DNA from: Oscillospiraceae bacterium
Lineage (GTDB): Bacteria > Bacillota > Clostridia > Oscillospirales > Ruminococcaceae
Direction: 5' to 3'
Length of the DNA stretch: 64,000 nt
NCBI GenBank assembly: GCA_016281125.1
Contig: JAEEIA010000056.1
Coordinates: 62,001 to 126,000, forward strand
Notes under the pieces: generated by a model
Told to the model about the DNA's origin: nothing
Databases searched by the model: none
The model's input: only the letters and a program-made list of their open reading frames with translations
In this document: positions 50,899 to 59,808 of the stretch, in pieces
Layout: each line of letters begins with the position of its first letter
Numbering within the stretch: the first letter of the stretch is position 1
Position numbers and translations under genes: made by a program

Positions 50899-52881
50899 AT
50901 GGCGAAAAAACAGCAGGAATACGGCAATGAGAGTATCACGATGCTCAAAGGCCCTGACAAGGTCCGCAAGCGCCCCGCCGTCATCTTCGGATCTGACGGC
51001 CCCGACGGCTGCGCGCACTCCGTCTTTGAGGTCATCACGAACTCCATCGACGAGGCGCGTGCAGGCTTCGGCTCCAAAATCATCATCACGCGCTTTCTGG
51101 ATCAGTCGATTGAGGTCGAGGACTTCGGCAGAGGCTGCCCCGTGGACTGGAACAGCACCGAGGAGCGCTATAACTGGGAGCTGGTCTACTGCGAGCTGTA
51201 CGCGGGCGCCAAGTACGATTCCGCCGCTGATACCTATGCCTATTCGCTCGGCCTGAACGGTCTGGGTCTGTGTGCGACACAGTTTGCCTCGGAATACATG
51301 GACGTGACCGTTATCCGTGACGGGCAGCAGTATACCCTGCATTTTGAAAAGGGCGAAAACATCGGCGGACTGAAAAAGGAGCCCGCAGCCCGCAAGCAGA
51401 CCGGTACGAAAACGCGCTGGAAGCCCGATCTTGAAGTGTTTACGGAAATCGCCGTTTCCGACGAGTGGTTCCGCGACGTCTTGAAGCGGCAGGCGGTCGT
51501 CAATCCGAATCTGCTGTTTGTGTACCGCAATGAAGTCACGCCCGGAAAATTTGAAACGAACGAATTCCGGTACGAAAACGGCATCACCGATTATGTCACG
51601 GAAATCGTCGGGGAAAAGCCACTGACGCCCGTGCAGTTCTGGTCTGCCGACAGAAAGGGACGCGACCGCGCCGACCGCGGTGACTACAAGGTCAAGCTGA
51701 ATGTCGCGTTTGCGTTTTCCAATACCGTGCAGCGGCTTGAATATTACCACAATTCCAGCTGGCTCGAGCACGGCGGCTCCCCGGATGACGCCGTCAAGCG
51801 CGCATTCACCGCGCAGATCGACGCCTTTCTGAAAAACAACAACCGCTATCAGAAAAACGAGAGCAAGATTACCTTTGCGGATGTGCAGGACTGCCTCGTT
51901 CTGGTATCGTCCTCGTTTTCAACGGTCGCATCCTACGCGAACCAGACGAAAAAGGCAATCACAAACCGCTTTATCTACGAGGCAATGACCGAATTTCTCA
52001 AGCATCAGCTTGAGGTCTATTTCACCGAAAATCCGGACGACGCCGCACGGATCGCGGAGCAGGTGCTCATCAACAAGCGCAGCCGCGAGAACGCAGAGCG
52101 TACCCGTCTGAACATCAAAAAGAAGCTCTCCGGCAACCTCGATCTTTCCAACATGGTGCCGAAGTTCGTGGACTGCCGCTCGAAAGATACGGACAAGCGC
52201 GAGCTCTATATCGTGGAGGGCGATTCCGCACTCGGTTCCGTCAAAATGGCGCGCGATGCCGAATTCCAGGCGGTCATTCCGGTGCGCGGCAAGATTCTCA
52301 ACTGTCTGAAAGCGGATTACGCCCGCATTTTCAAATCGGAGATCATCACCGATCTGGTCAAGGTGCTCGGCTGCGGCGTGGAGGTCACGACCAAGGCCAA
52401 CAAGGAGCTTGCGACGTTCAGCCTTGACAATCTCCGCTGGAACAAAATCGTCATCTGTACGGATGCCGACGAGGACGGCTTCCACATCCGCACGCTGATT
52501 CTGACGATGATCTACCGCCTTGCGCCGACGCTGATCCGCGAGGGCTATGTCTATATCGCGGAGTCCCCGCTGTTTGAAATCACGACAAAGGACCGCACCT
52601 ATTTCGCCTATGACGAAAAGGAGCGCGTGAAGATTCTCTCGATGATCGAGGGACAGAAATTCACGCTCCAGCGTTCAAAAGGTCTTGGCGAAAACGAAGC
52701 CGAAATGATGGCGCTGACCACGATGAATCCCGAAACGCGCCGCATCATCCGCATCACGCCGGAGGATGCCGAGGCGACCTTTGAGATGTTTGATATGCTG
52801 CTTGGCGACAATCTTGCAGCCCGCAAGGACTATATTGCCGATAACGGCGGCGATTATCTCGATCTTGCCGATATTTCATAA
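50899..52881 (+). CDS. Type IIA topoisomerase, GyrB/ParE-like subunit (divergent)
   Basis: The 660-residue protein has a GHKL ATPase (VFEVITNSIDEA with Glu44, Asn48, Asp51; DFGRGCPV; GLNGLGLCATQ), a transducer domain and a Toprim domain (YIVEGDSALGSVK, DADEDGFHIRTL) and the QRSKGLGENEAEMM block. Compared with ordinary GyrB/ParE, EGDSAGG is EGDSALG and QRYKGLGEM is QRSKGLGEN, so it is probably a second, lineage-specific topoisomerase rather than the main gyrase. The partner A subunit is encoded 1 kb downstream, after two small genes. RBS GAAAGGA. Confidence 0.9.
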   Translation: MAKKQQEYGNESITMLKGPDKVRKRPAVIFGSDGPDGCAHSVFEVITNSIDEARAGFGSKIIITRFLDQSIEVEDFGRGCPVDWNSTEERYNWELVYCELYAGAKYDSAADTYAYSLGLNGLGLCATQFASEYMDVTVIRDGQQYTLHFEKGENIGGLKKEPAARKQTGTKTRWKPDLEVFTEIAVSDEWFRDVLKRQAVVNPNLLFVYRNEVTPGKFETNEFRYENGITDYVTEIVGEKPLTPVQFWSADRKGRDRADRGDYKVKLNVAFAFSNTVQRLEYYHNSSWLEHGGSPDDAVKRAFTAQIDAFLKNNNRYQKNESKITFADVQDCLVLVSSSFSTVASYANQTKKAITNRFIYEAMTEFLKHQLEVYFTENPDDAARIAEQVLINKRSRENAERTRLNIKKKLSGNLDLSNMVPKFVDCRSKDTDKRELYIVEGDSALGSVKMARDAEFQAVIPVRGKILNCLKADYARIFKSEIITDLVKVLGCGVEVTTKANKELATFSLDNLRWNKIVICTDADEDGFHIRTLILTMIYRLAPTLIREGYVYIAESPLFEITTKDRTYFAYDEKERVKILSMIEGQKFTLQRSKGLGENEAEMMALTTMNPETRRIIRITPEDAEATFEMFDMLLGDNLAARKDYIADNGGDYLDLADIS

Positions 52882-52904
52882 CCTGACAAAGGAGGCGCTG
52901 CTGT

Positions 52905-53321
52905 ATGGGAATCCTTGCAAAAAAATGGAACGAAGCCGAGCTGCTGGATGATCTGAATCCCCTGCTGGCTCCGGACGAGCGCCTGCTGGCAGGCGTCTAC
53001 TGCACGTATCAGGACTACGGATTCTTTTTCACATCCAAGCGCGTCATCGCCGGGTACATCGGCCTGACCGATCATGCAAGACTGATCGGCACCCGGTACG
53101 GCATCATTCTGCATGAAACCTTCGCAATCCGGCTTGACCGTGCGGCTGTCAGCGTGACGCAGATGCCGCTCGGCGCCGTGCATCTCCGCGTCAGCGATCC
53201 GGACGCCCGCCTCGGGCGGCAGCGGATCACATACAATCTGCGTGCACAGAACGATAAATTCCCGTCACATTTTGCCAGCGCCGCACTCATCACGCAGACG
53301 ATGCAGGAGTATGCGACATAA
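52905..53321 (+). CDS. Small protein between topoisomerase subunits (paralogue 1)
   Basis: The 138-residue protein begins MGILAKKWNEAELLDDLNPLL and is beta-rich with a C-terminal helix, reminiscent of bacterial PH-like domains (unproven). Its GYIGLTDHARLIGTR segment and following layout parallel GYLGLTEGGQLIIMR in the next gene, so the two look like distant paralogues. AAAGGAGG, 24 bases after the GyrB-like stop. Confidence 0.75.
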   Translation: MGILAKKWNEAELLDDLNPLLAPDERLLAGVYCTYQDYGFFFTSKRVIAGYIGLTDHARLIGTRYGIILHETFAIRLDRAAVSVTQMPLGAVHLRVSDPDARLGRQRITYNLRAQNDKFPSHFASAALITQTMQEYAT

Positions 53322-53381
53322 TCTGTTCCGAACCGCCGGTGCGAATACCGCGGTCACGATAAGAAGGAAAGGAGGATTGCT

Positions 53382-53888
53382 GTGGGTCTGTTTGATTTTC
53401 TGAAAAAAGAGGATGACCCCAACGCACTGAAGAACACGAATGAGGATATGCAGCAGCGTCTGGCGGCGGCAGCCACCGACGGCACCGCACTCGCTGCGTG
53501 GGTGTTCGCAGCCTTTGCCAAGACCGATGCGCCGATTGACGAAAGCGGCAATGCAAAGACAGATATTCCCGGCTATCTCGGCCTGACCGAGGGCGGACAG
53601 CTCATTATTATGCGCGGACAGCGTCATGAGCCGGTCGAAACCGAGGTCATCCCGCTTGCCTCAGCATCAGAGGTGCTGGTTTCTGAGCCGGTGCTCGGGC
53701 GCAATGTGCAGATCGTGTACGACGGCCACAGATACCGCATGGGCTTCACCCCGAAAGTGCTCGGAAACCGCTTTCCCGATCAGGAGGCGAATGTCGGAAA
53801 GGTGCTGGACGCACTGAAACAACAGTGCGTGGCGCTGTACGGCACATACAAGGAGAAAAAATGGAATCTGCTGGAAGACGCAGACTGA
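53382..53888 (+). CDS. Small protein between topoisomerase subunits (paralogue 2)
   Basis: The 168-residue protein starts with GTG at 53382 behind AAAGGAGG. It opens with an amphipathic MGLFDFLKKEDD helix, then a helical section, then the beta-rich part shared with the preceding protein, ending in a helix (KVLDALKQQCVALYG). No family is recognised. Only 15 bases separate it from the GyrA-like gene, so it is part of the operon. Confidence 0.75.
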   Translation: MGLFDFLKKEDDPNALKNTNEDMQQRLAAAATDGTALAAWVFAAFAKTDAPIDESGNAKTDIPGYLGLTEGGQLIIMRGQRHEPVETEVIPLASASEVLVSEPVLGRNVQIVYDGHRYRMGFTPKVLGNRFPDQEANVGKVLDALKQQCVALYGTYKEKKWNLLEDAD

Positions 53889-53903
53889 AAGGATACCTGA
53901 TTC

Positions 53904-56141
53904 ATGCCCAGAAAGAAACGGGATCTGCCTGAACGACAGGCAAATCCTTCCAATGCCTATATTGAAGGCGCCGGTCTGATGACCGAGGAGCGCATCACGG
54001 AAGCGCTGCGCAAGAACTTCATGCCATACGCGATGAGCGCGATTGTTTCCCGTGCGCTGCCGGAAATCGACGGCTTCAAGCCGTCGCACAGAAAGCTGCT
54101 CTATACCATGTACAAAATGGGGCTGCTCTCCGGCGCCAGAACAAAATCCGCCAATGTCGTCGGCCAGACGATGCGTCTGAATCCGCACGGCGATGCCGCA
54201 ATCTACGAAACGATGGTGCGCCTTGCCCGCGGAAACGAATCGCTGCTGCATCCGTATGTGGACAGCAAGGGCAACTTCGGCAAGGTCTATTCCCGCGACA
54301 TGGCCTATGCGGCCCCGCGTTACACCGAAGTCAGACTGGAGCCGATCGCGTCGGAGCTGTTCGCGGACATCGACCGGGAGACCGTCGATTTCGTGCCGAA
54401 CTACGACAATACCATGCAGGAGCCGACGCTGCTGCCTGCGACGTTCCCCTCCGTGCTGGTCAATGCGAACGTCGGCATTGCCGTTTCCATGGCGAGCAAT
54501 GTCTGCCCGTTCAATCTGGCCGAGGTCTGTGAAACGACGATCGCGCTGATCAAGGATCCCGCGCACGATCTGCTCTCCACGCTGAAAGGCCCGGACTTCC
54601 CGACCGGTGCGTTCCTGCTCTACGACGAGGAGGAGATGCGCCGCATCTACGACACCGGCCGCGGCAGCGTGAAGCTCCGCTCCAAGTGGAATTATGACAA
54701 GGCCGCAAACTGCATCGAGGTCACACAGATCCCCTACTCCACGACCGTCGAAGCGATTATGGAAAAGATCGTCGAGCTGGTCAAGGCGGGAAAAATCCGC
54801 GAGATCTCGTATCTCCGCGACGAAACCGATATCAACGGTCTGAAGCTGACGCTCGACCTAAAGCGCGGCACCGATCCGGACAAGCTGATGCAGAAGCTCT
54901 TCCGCATGACGCCGCTCCAGGATACCGTGTCCTGCAATTTCAATATCCTGATTGCAGGGATGCCGAAGGTCATGGGCGTGCGGGAGATTCTGGAAGAATG
55001 GATCGCATTCCGCACCGAATGCATCCGCAGACGCGTGTATTTTGATCTGCACAAGAAAATGGACAAGCTGCATCTGCTCGAAGGCCTCGAAAAGATCCTG
55101 CTTGACATTGACAAGGCGATTAAAATCGTCCGCGAAACAGAGGAGGAATCCGAGGTCGTGTCGAACCTCATGATCGGCTTCGGCATCGACAATGTGCAGG
55201 CGGAGTATGTCGCAGAAATCAAGCTGCGGCATCTGAACCGGGAGTATATCTTAAAGCGTACGGAGGAAATCGAACAGCTCCGGAAGGATATTGCGGAGAT
55301 GGAGGAAATCCTGAAGGACGTCAAAAAGATCCGCAAGATCATGACCGAGGAGCTGAAAAAGGTCGCGCAGAAATACGGACAGCCGCGCAAAACGCTGTTC
55401 TACGATCTGAACGACGAGCCGGAGGACGCAGGCGAGGACGATACGCCGGATTATCCGGTACACCTGTTCCTCTCCGCGGAGGGCTATTTCAAGAAGATTA
55501 CCCCGCAGAGCCTCCGCATGAGCAGCGACCAGAAGCTCAAGGAGGGCGACGTCATCACGCAGCAGAAGAACGCCTCCAACCGCACGGAGCTGCTGTTCTT
55601 CACCGACCGGGCGCAGGTCTACAAGACGCGTGCCGCGGCATTTGACGATACCAAGGCCAGCGTGCTCGGCGATTTTGTGCCGGTCAAGCTCGGCTTTGAC
55701 GACGGCGAGCGCGTCAAGTTCATGATCGCTACGGACGACTACACCGGCTTTGTGCTGTTCTGCTTTGAAAACGGCAAGATCGCCAAGGTGCCGCTCAGCG
55801 CCTACGCGACGAAAACGAACCGTAAAAAGCTCGCAAATGCGTACTCCGCAAAGAATCCGATTGTCGAGATTCTGTTCGTACCGGAGGACTGCAATGTGCT
55901 GCTGCGCTCGACCAACAACCGCGCGATCATCTTCAACACGGCAATGCTTCTGCCTAAGACCACGCGCGATTCCATCGGCGTGCAGGTCATGACGCTGAAA
56001 GCCAGAGCCGCAAAGCTGGATTCCGCGTCCGTGCTCACCGACGAGCAGACCGAGGCGCAGAAAAAGTATATCATCAAGAATATTCCGGCAGCCGGATGCA
56101 TGGCAAAGGATCTGGAGCTCGCCGGACAGATGACGCTGTAA
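53904..56141 (+). CDS. Type IIA topoisomerase, GyrA/ParC-like subunit (divergent)
   Basis: The 745-residue protein has the breakage-reunion domain with catalytic Tyr140 in AAPRYTEVRL, the NPHGDAAIYETM helix, a coiled-coil tower region (about 380-500) and a shortened C-terminal beta-propeller (about 520-720). At the quinolone-binding site the usual Ser is Ala98, while the acidic residue is Glu102. It should form an A2B2 enzyme with the upstream B subunit. RBS GAAAGGA. Confidence 0.9.
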   Translation: MPRKKRDLPERQANPSNAYIEGAGLMTEERITEALRKNFMPYAMSAIVSRALPEIDGFKPSHRKLLYTMYKMGLLSGARTKSANVVGQTMRLNPHGDAAIYETMVRLARGNESLLHPYVDSKGNFGKVYSRDMAYAAPRYTEVRLEPIASELFADIDRETVDFVPNYDNTMQEPTLLPATFPSVLVNANVGIAVSMASNVCPFNLAEVCETTIALIKDPAHDLLSTLKGPDFPTGAFLLYDEEEMRRIYDTGRGSVKLRSKWNYDKAANCIEVTQIPYSTTVEAIMEKIVELVKAGKIREISYLRDETDINGLKLTLDLKRGTDPDKLMQKLFRMTPLQDTVSCNFNILIAGMPKVMGVREILEEWIAFRTECIRRRVYFDLHKKMDKLHLLEGLEKILLDIDKAIKIVRETEEESEVVSNLMIGFGIDNVQAEYVAEIKLRHLNREYILKRTEEIEQLRKDIAEMEEILKDVKKIRKIMTEELKKVAQKYGQPRKTLFYDLNDEPEDAGEDDTPDYPVHLFLSAEGYFKKITPQSLRMSSDQKLKEGDVITQQKNASNRTELLFFTDRAQVYKTRAAAFDDTKASVLGDFVPVKLGFDDGERVKFMIATDDYTGFVLFCFENGKIAKVPLSAYATKTNRKKLANAYSAKNPIVEILFVPEDCNVLLRSTNNRAIIFNTAMLLPKTTRDSIGVQVMTLKARAAKLDSASVLTDEQTEAQKKYIIKNIPAAGCMAKDLELAGQMTL

Positions 56142-56155
56142 CGAAAGGATTTCAT

Positions 56156-56626
56156 ATGATCCGCAGAGCCGAACCGCGGGACATTCCCGGACTGATGCAG
56201 CTGCTGTTGCAGGTTGACATGGTACACCACAACGGCCGCCCGGATCTGTTCAAAGGCCCCGCAACAAAATACACCGAAGCAGAGCTCGCAGACATTCTTG
56301 CAGATGACAGAACGCCGGTCTTTGTCCTGACAGACGATACGGACAGCCGCGTGCTCGGCCATGCGTTCTGCATCATGCAGCAACATGAGAGCGATCATGT
56401 TCTCACCGACATCCGCACGCTGTATATCGACGACATCTGCGTGGACGAAAACGCCCGCAGACAGCATGTCGGAACGCGTCTGTACGATGCGGTGCTCGCA
56501 TTTGCGAGAGAACAGGGCTGCTACAACGTCACGCTGAATGTCTGGGCATGCAACCCAGGCGCGCAGGCCTTTTACGAAAGCTGCGGCATGAAGCCGCAGA
56601 AAATCGGAATGGAAACAATACTGTAA
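56156..56626 (+). CDS. GNAT family N-acetyltransferase
   Basis: The 156-residue protein has the GNAT fold signature: an N-terminal MIRRAEPRDIPGLMQLL, the acetyl-CoA loop VDENARRQHVGTRLYDAV and NPGAQAFYESCGM near the end. Substrate unknown. The start at 56156 lies 15 bases after the topoisomerase stop with GAAAGGA. Confidence 0.9.
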   Translation: MIRRAEPRDIPGLMQLLLQVDMVHHNGRPDLFKGPATKYTEAELADILADDRTPVFVLTDDTDSRVLGHAFCIMQQHESDHVLTDIRTLYIDDICVDENARRQHVGTRLYDAVLAFAREQGCYNVTLNVWACNPGAQAFYESCGMKPQKIGMETIL

Positions 56627-56640
56627 GGGAGGATACCGTC

Positions 56641-57171
56641 ATGAATGAGGTCATCAAGGCCATGATCGAACGCAGAAGCTGCCGGAAATACCGCGCAGAT
56701 GCCGTCCCGAAGCTGCTGATCGAGGAGATTGCAGAGGCCGGGCTCTACGCAGCCAGCGGCAGAAACAAGCAGGCTGTCAAAATCATCGCAGTCACGGACA
56801 AGGCGCTCCGCGGCCGGCTGTCGGAAATGAACCGGCAGATCGGCGGCTGGGAGGCAGGCTTTGATCCGTTCTACGGCGCGCCCGCGGTGCTGATTGTGCT
56901 TGCGGACAAGAGCGTCCCGACCGGCATCTATGACGGCAGCCTCGTCATGGGCAATCTGATGCTTGCGGCGGATGTGCTCGGACTCGGCAGCTGCTGGATT
57001 CACCGCGCAAAGGAAGAATTTGAAAGCGAAGAAGGAAAAGCGCTGCTCCGGACGCTCGGCATCGACGGCGAATGGGAGGGCATCGGGCACTGCGCACTCG
57101 GTTATCCGGATGCGGATAAGCCGGAGCCGCCCGCCCGCGCAGACGGCCGCCTGATCTGGGCGGAAAGCTGA
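56641..57171 (+). CDS. Nitroreductase family protein
   Basis: The 176-residue FMN-dependent family member begins with MIERRSCRKYRADAVPK and has the AGLYAASGRNKQ and GSCWIHRAKEEF segments that contact FMN. Such enzymes reduce nitro groups or quinones with NAD(P)H; the native substrate is unknown. It is 15 bases from the acetyltransferase gene. Confidence 0.9.
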   Translation: MNEVIKAMIERRSCRKYRADAVPKLLIEEIAEAGLYAASGRNKQAVKIIAVTDKALRGRLSEMNRQIGGWEAGFDPFYGAPAVLIVLADKSVPTGIYDGSLVMGNLMLAADVLGLGSCWIHRAKEEFESEEGKALLRTLGIDGEWEGIGHCALGYPDADKPEPPARADGRLIWAES

Positions 57172-57182
57172 AAGGATCACAC

Positions 57183-57536
57183 ATGGAAAAAAACAGATAT
57201 GTCGGTGAAAACGCCGACTGGACAACCGCATTTGTCGCGGATCCGCATTTTTACCGCAGACCCGACGGCACGCCGTTCGGTGTGTTCGCAATCAATAAGG
57301 GCATTGAAACAATTTTGCCGAAGCTGCCGCAGGCGCGCTATCAGGTCAACGGAAAGCAGGTTGACGAGTGGCGCATTCTGCTGTACAGCAAAACCAAGGG
57401 CGACGTCATCGGAGATACCGATTTTTACGCCGCGATGCGAAAGCTCGTGACCGGCGGGTATCTCCTCGACGACAACGGAGAAAATGTGCTCGTGCAGGCG
57501 CTCACCCTCACCGAGCTTGACGCCCTGATGCGATAA
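57183..57536 (+). CDS. Hypothetical protein at the end of the topoisomerase operon
   Basis: The 117-residue soluble protein (MEKNRYVGENADW start) has no recognised family. It shows an FAINKGIETILPKLP helix and a C-terminal LTLTELDALMR. RBS GAAAGGA; 12 bases after the nitroreductase stop. Confidence 0.7.
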   Translation: MEKNRYVGENADWTTAFVADPHFYRRPDGTPFGVFAINKGIETILPKLPQARYQVNGKQVDEWRILLYSKTKGDVIGDTDFYAAMRKLVTGGYLLDDNGENVLVQALTLTELDALMR

Positions 57537-57618
57537 GCACAGCCTCCGGCGGATGCATAACGGGAGCTTCACGCCAAACTGCGGCTATATCCCGCTTCCA
57601 ATCGTCATAAACACAACA

Positions 57619-57650
57619 AGGGCGCTGACAAAACAGTCAGCGCCCTCATT
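57619..57650 (+). terminator. Terminator of the topoisomerase operon
   Basis: Stem AGGGCGCTGAC / GTCAGCGCCCT around AAAACA, then CATTCTG. Confidence 0.8.
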
Positions 57651-57654
57651 CTGT

Positions 57655-57862
57655 ACATACAGTACCTCCGGCGGGTTCAAAATGAGGGCGCTGCCCTCAA
57701 ACTCCAGCTTACGGAACATTGTCCCTTAAGAATCCCATCGTGGTGAAAACAATGTACTTGCATTGATTTTCTATATTGCGGGATTCCAAATGGATTATAT
57801 CCCTTTGGCGGGGTTTGGGGCAGCGCCCCATGATCAATCCATCGGAGATCCCTTTTATACCC
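57655..57862. repeat. Dispersed intergenic hairpin repeat, copy near 57.7 kb
   Basis: Nearly fills the 318-bp gap between convergent operons: CTCCGGCGGG, GAGGGCGCTGCCCTC, GGGATTCC..GGATTATATCCC, GGGGCAGCGCCCC and CATCGGAGATCCC. The 18-mer at 57773-57790 is exact at 8284-8301, and the right part matches 16.8 kb. Confidence 0.78.
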
Positions 57863-58532
57863 CGGGATCGGCAACGCCGTTGGCGGCAAAGGCGGCGGCG
57901 CGATCTCTGCAAGTACCGCACAGACCGCAGGGCTTCTCTCCGCCCTCATAGCAGCTCCATGTCAGCTGATACGGCGCATTCAGCCGAAGTCCCTCCGCGA
58001 CGACATCCGCCTTGGTCTTTCCGACAAACGGCGCCTCGACGCGCAGCTGCTGTCCGCTGCCGAGATAAACCGCCTGATTGATCGCCTCGTTGAACGCCTG
58101 CGAGCAGTCCGGATAGGCATTGCCTGCCGCGTCATCCGCATGGGCGCCGTAGTAAATCACTTCGCACCCGTTGGACAGCGCAATGCTTGCCGCCGAGGAC
58201 AAAAACAGTCCGTTGCGGAACGGCACATAGGTCGAAACCGGCTTGCCGTCTGTTCCGGTGAGCTGCTCGGCGTAGCTCACCTTCGGAATCTCCTGCGAGC
58301 TGCCCTTGAGCAGCGAACAGTCTGAATCCGCAAAAATCGCAGCAAGATCAAGCGTTTTCAGCCTGACACCGTAGTATGCCGCAACCGCTTTGGCCGCTTC
58401 AATTTCCTTTGTATGCTTCTGCCCGTAGGATACCGACAGCGCAAGCACCTCGTCCGCGCCGTATTGCTCAACTGCCAGCGCCAGACAGGTCGTGCTGTCC
58501 AGACCGCCGCTGAATAAAACCAGTGCCTTCAT
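57855..58532 (-). CDS. queC: 7-cyano-7-deazaguanine synthase QueC
   Basis: The 225-residue ATP-dependent enzyme converts 7-carboxy-7-deazaguanine to preQ0. The PP-loop FSGGLDSTT (7-15), the DLAAIFADSD region and the C-terminal zinc motif SCYEGGEKPCGLCGTC are present. It is the last gene of the minus-strand queDE-DinB-folE-queC operon and overlaps folE by one base. Confidence 0.96.
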   Translation of the reverse strand: MKALVLFSGGLDSTTCLALAVEQYGADEVLALSVSYGQKHTKEIEAAKAVAAYYGVRLKTLDLAAIFADSDCSLLKGSSQEIPKVSYAEQLTGTDGKPVSTYVPFRNGLFLSSAASIALSNGCEVIYYGAHADDAAGNAYPDCSQAFNEAINQAVYLGSGQQLRVEAPFVGKTKADVVAEGLRLNAPYQLTWSCYEGGEKPCGLCGTCRDRAAAFAANGVADPGV

Positions 58533-59101
58533 TATTTGACGCCCTCCGTGATCAGTCTTTGCAGATTCCAGTCCTCATTGAACCTGCCGCAGAAGGTCTG
58601 CGTAACGGTTCTTGCAGAGGCATTGCGGATGCCGCGTGCGGTCATGCAGCTGTGCGTCCCCGCAATCACGACGCCGACATCCGGTGTTCCGGCGGCGTCC
58701 ATCATGATCTCCGCAATGTCAGAGCCGAGGCGCTCCTGTAACTGCAAGCGCCTGGCTGCCATATCGCAGATGCGCGCAATTTTGGACAGCCCGATGACCT
58801 TGCCCTGCGGCACATACGCGACATTGACGGTCATGTCATACATCAGCGCGAGGTGATGCTCGCAGTAGGAGAACACCTCAATATCCCGCACGACGACGGG
58901 GCCTGCATTGGCGGGCGCCTCAAAGGTTTTGCCGAACATCTCAGCAATCTCGTGATTTGTATAGTTGATGCCGTCGAACACCTCTGCGTACATTCTGGCG
59001 ACGCGCGCCGGGGTTTCAAGCAGTCCCTCTCTGTCGGGATTCTCCCCGAGCGCCAGCAGAATGCCGCGGACATGCTCCTCGATTGCCTTCTGGTCGATCA
59101 T
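58532..59101 (-). CDS. folE: GTP cyclohydrolase I FolE
   Basis: The 189-residue enzyme makes 7,8-dihydroneopterin triphosphate from GTP, the first step of both folate and deazaguanine paths. Catalytic and zinc residues are visible in [11 protein letters not shown] and [18 protein letters not shown] and QERL follow the family pattern. The start at 59101 (AAGGAG upstream) overlaps the stop of the preceding gene. Confidence 0.95.
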   Translation of the reverse strand: MIDQKAIEEHVRGILLALGENPDREGLLETPARVARMYAEVFDGINYTNHEIAEMFGKTFEAPANAGPVVVRDIEVFSYCEHHLALMYDMTVNVAYVPQGKVIGLSKIARICDMAARRLQLQERLGSDIAEIMMDAAGTPDVGVVIAGTHSCMTARGIRNASARTVTQTFCGRFNEDWNLQRLITEGVK

Positions 59102-59772
59102 TATTTCCCCTCTCCTTGCTTGTATAGTCTGTTCCGGATACGCAGGCATGCTTCTGTATGCATAATCCAGTGCCGCGAAAACGGCATGTTCATCAGTTCA
59201 CGGATATTCTTTCCGCACCAGTAATCAATCAGCCATACTGCCTGCTCGTCATCGCTGACGACATGCAGCGATTGCAGCTGCGCCTTCCGTTCCTCCGGAA
59301 TGTTCCGTTTCAGAGCGTCATAGGGCAGACTGCCGATGATCTGTTCCGTGCTCTCCTTCACTTCCGAAATATACGCGTACAGTACTGCCAGATCAAGCTG
59401 CTTTGAAAAATCGGCAATCTGCTGCCCGACAAGCTCATTTCCGGTTGTGATGACCGGCGCATGCATGCGCGCCTGATACTGCCCGGAGAAAAAGACCTGC
59501 TCATCTGCCCGGATCAGCGTATGTGCGACAATATCCTCAATGCGAAAGATATGCCATACAGAATAGGCAATCGTTTTGCAGTGAAAGCCGTTTGCGTTAA
59601 GGAACGGAATCGCACAGAAATCATCCGCTGTCAGTTCTTCCCGCAATGCGGTCAAAGTCTGCATCAGCTGATTCCGCAGCGTAAACAGCGTGCCGAGGCC
59701 ATCCTGATAGGTATTCTCCTTTTTCAGTTGTGCCTGCATTGTTTTCTGGAGTTCAGACCACTCTTTGTTCAT
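59101..59772 (-). CDS. DinB-like four-helix protein in the queuosine operon
   Basis: The 223-residue protein is almost all helical, with [16 protein letters not shown] in the middle and [16 protein letters not shown] near the end; the His positions suggest a DinB/YfiT-type metal-binding bundle. Function is unknown; DinB-like enzymes include thiol transferases and hydrolases. It lies between queE (36-base gap) and folE. Confidence 0.72.
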   Translation of the reverse strand: MNKEWSELQKTMQAQLKKENTYQDGLGTLFTLRNQLMQTLTALREELTADDFCAIPFLNANGFHCKTIAYSVWHIFRIEDIVAHTLIRADEQVFFSGQYQARMHAPVITTGNELVGQQIADFSKQLDLAVLYAYISEVKESTEQIIGSLPYDALKRNIPEERKAQLQSLHVVSDDEQAVWLIDYWCGKNIRELMNMPFSRHWIMHTEACLRIRNRLYKQGEGK

Positions 59773-59808
59773 AGTATTTTACGCATCCGTTTCAATTTTC
59801 TGCTCAGA

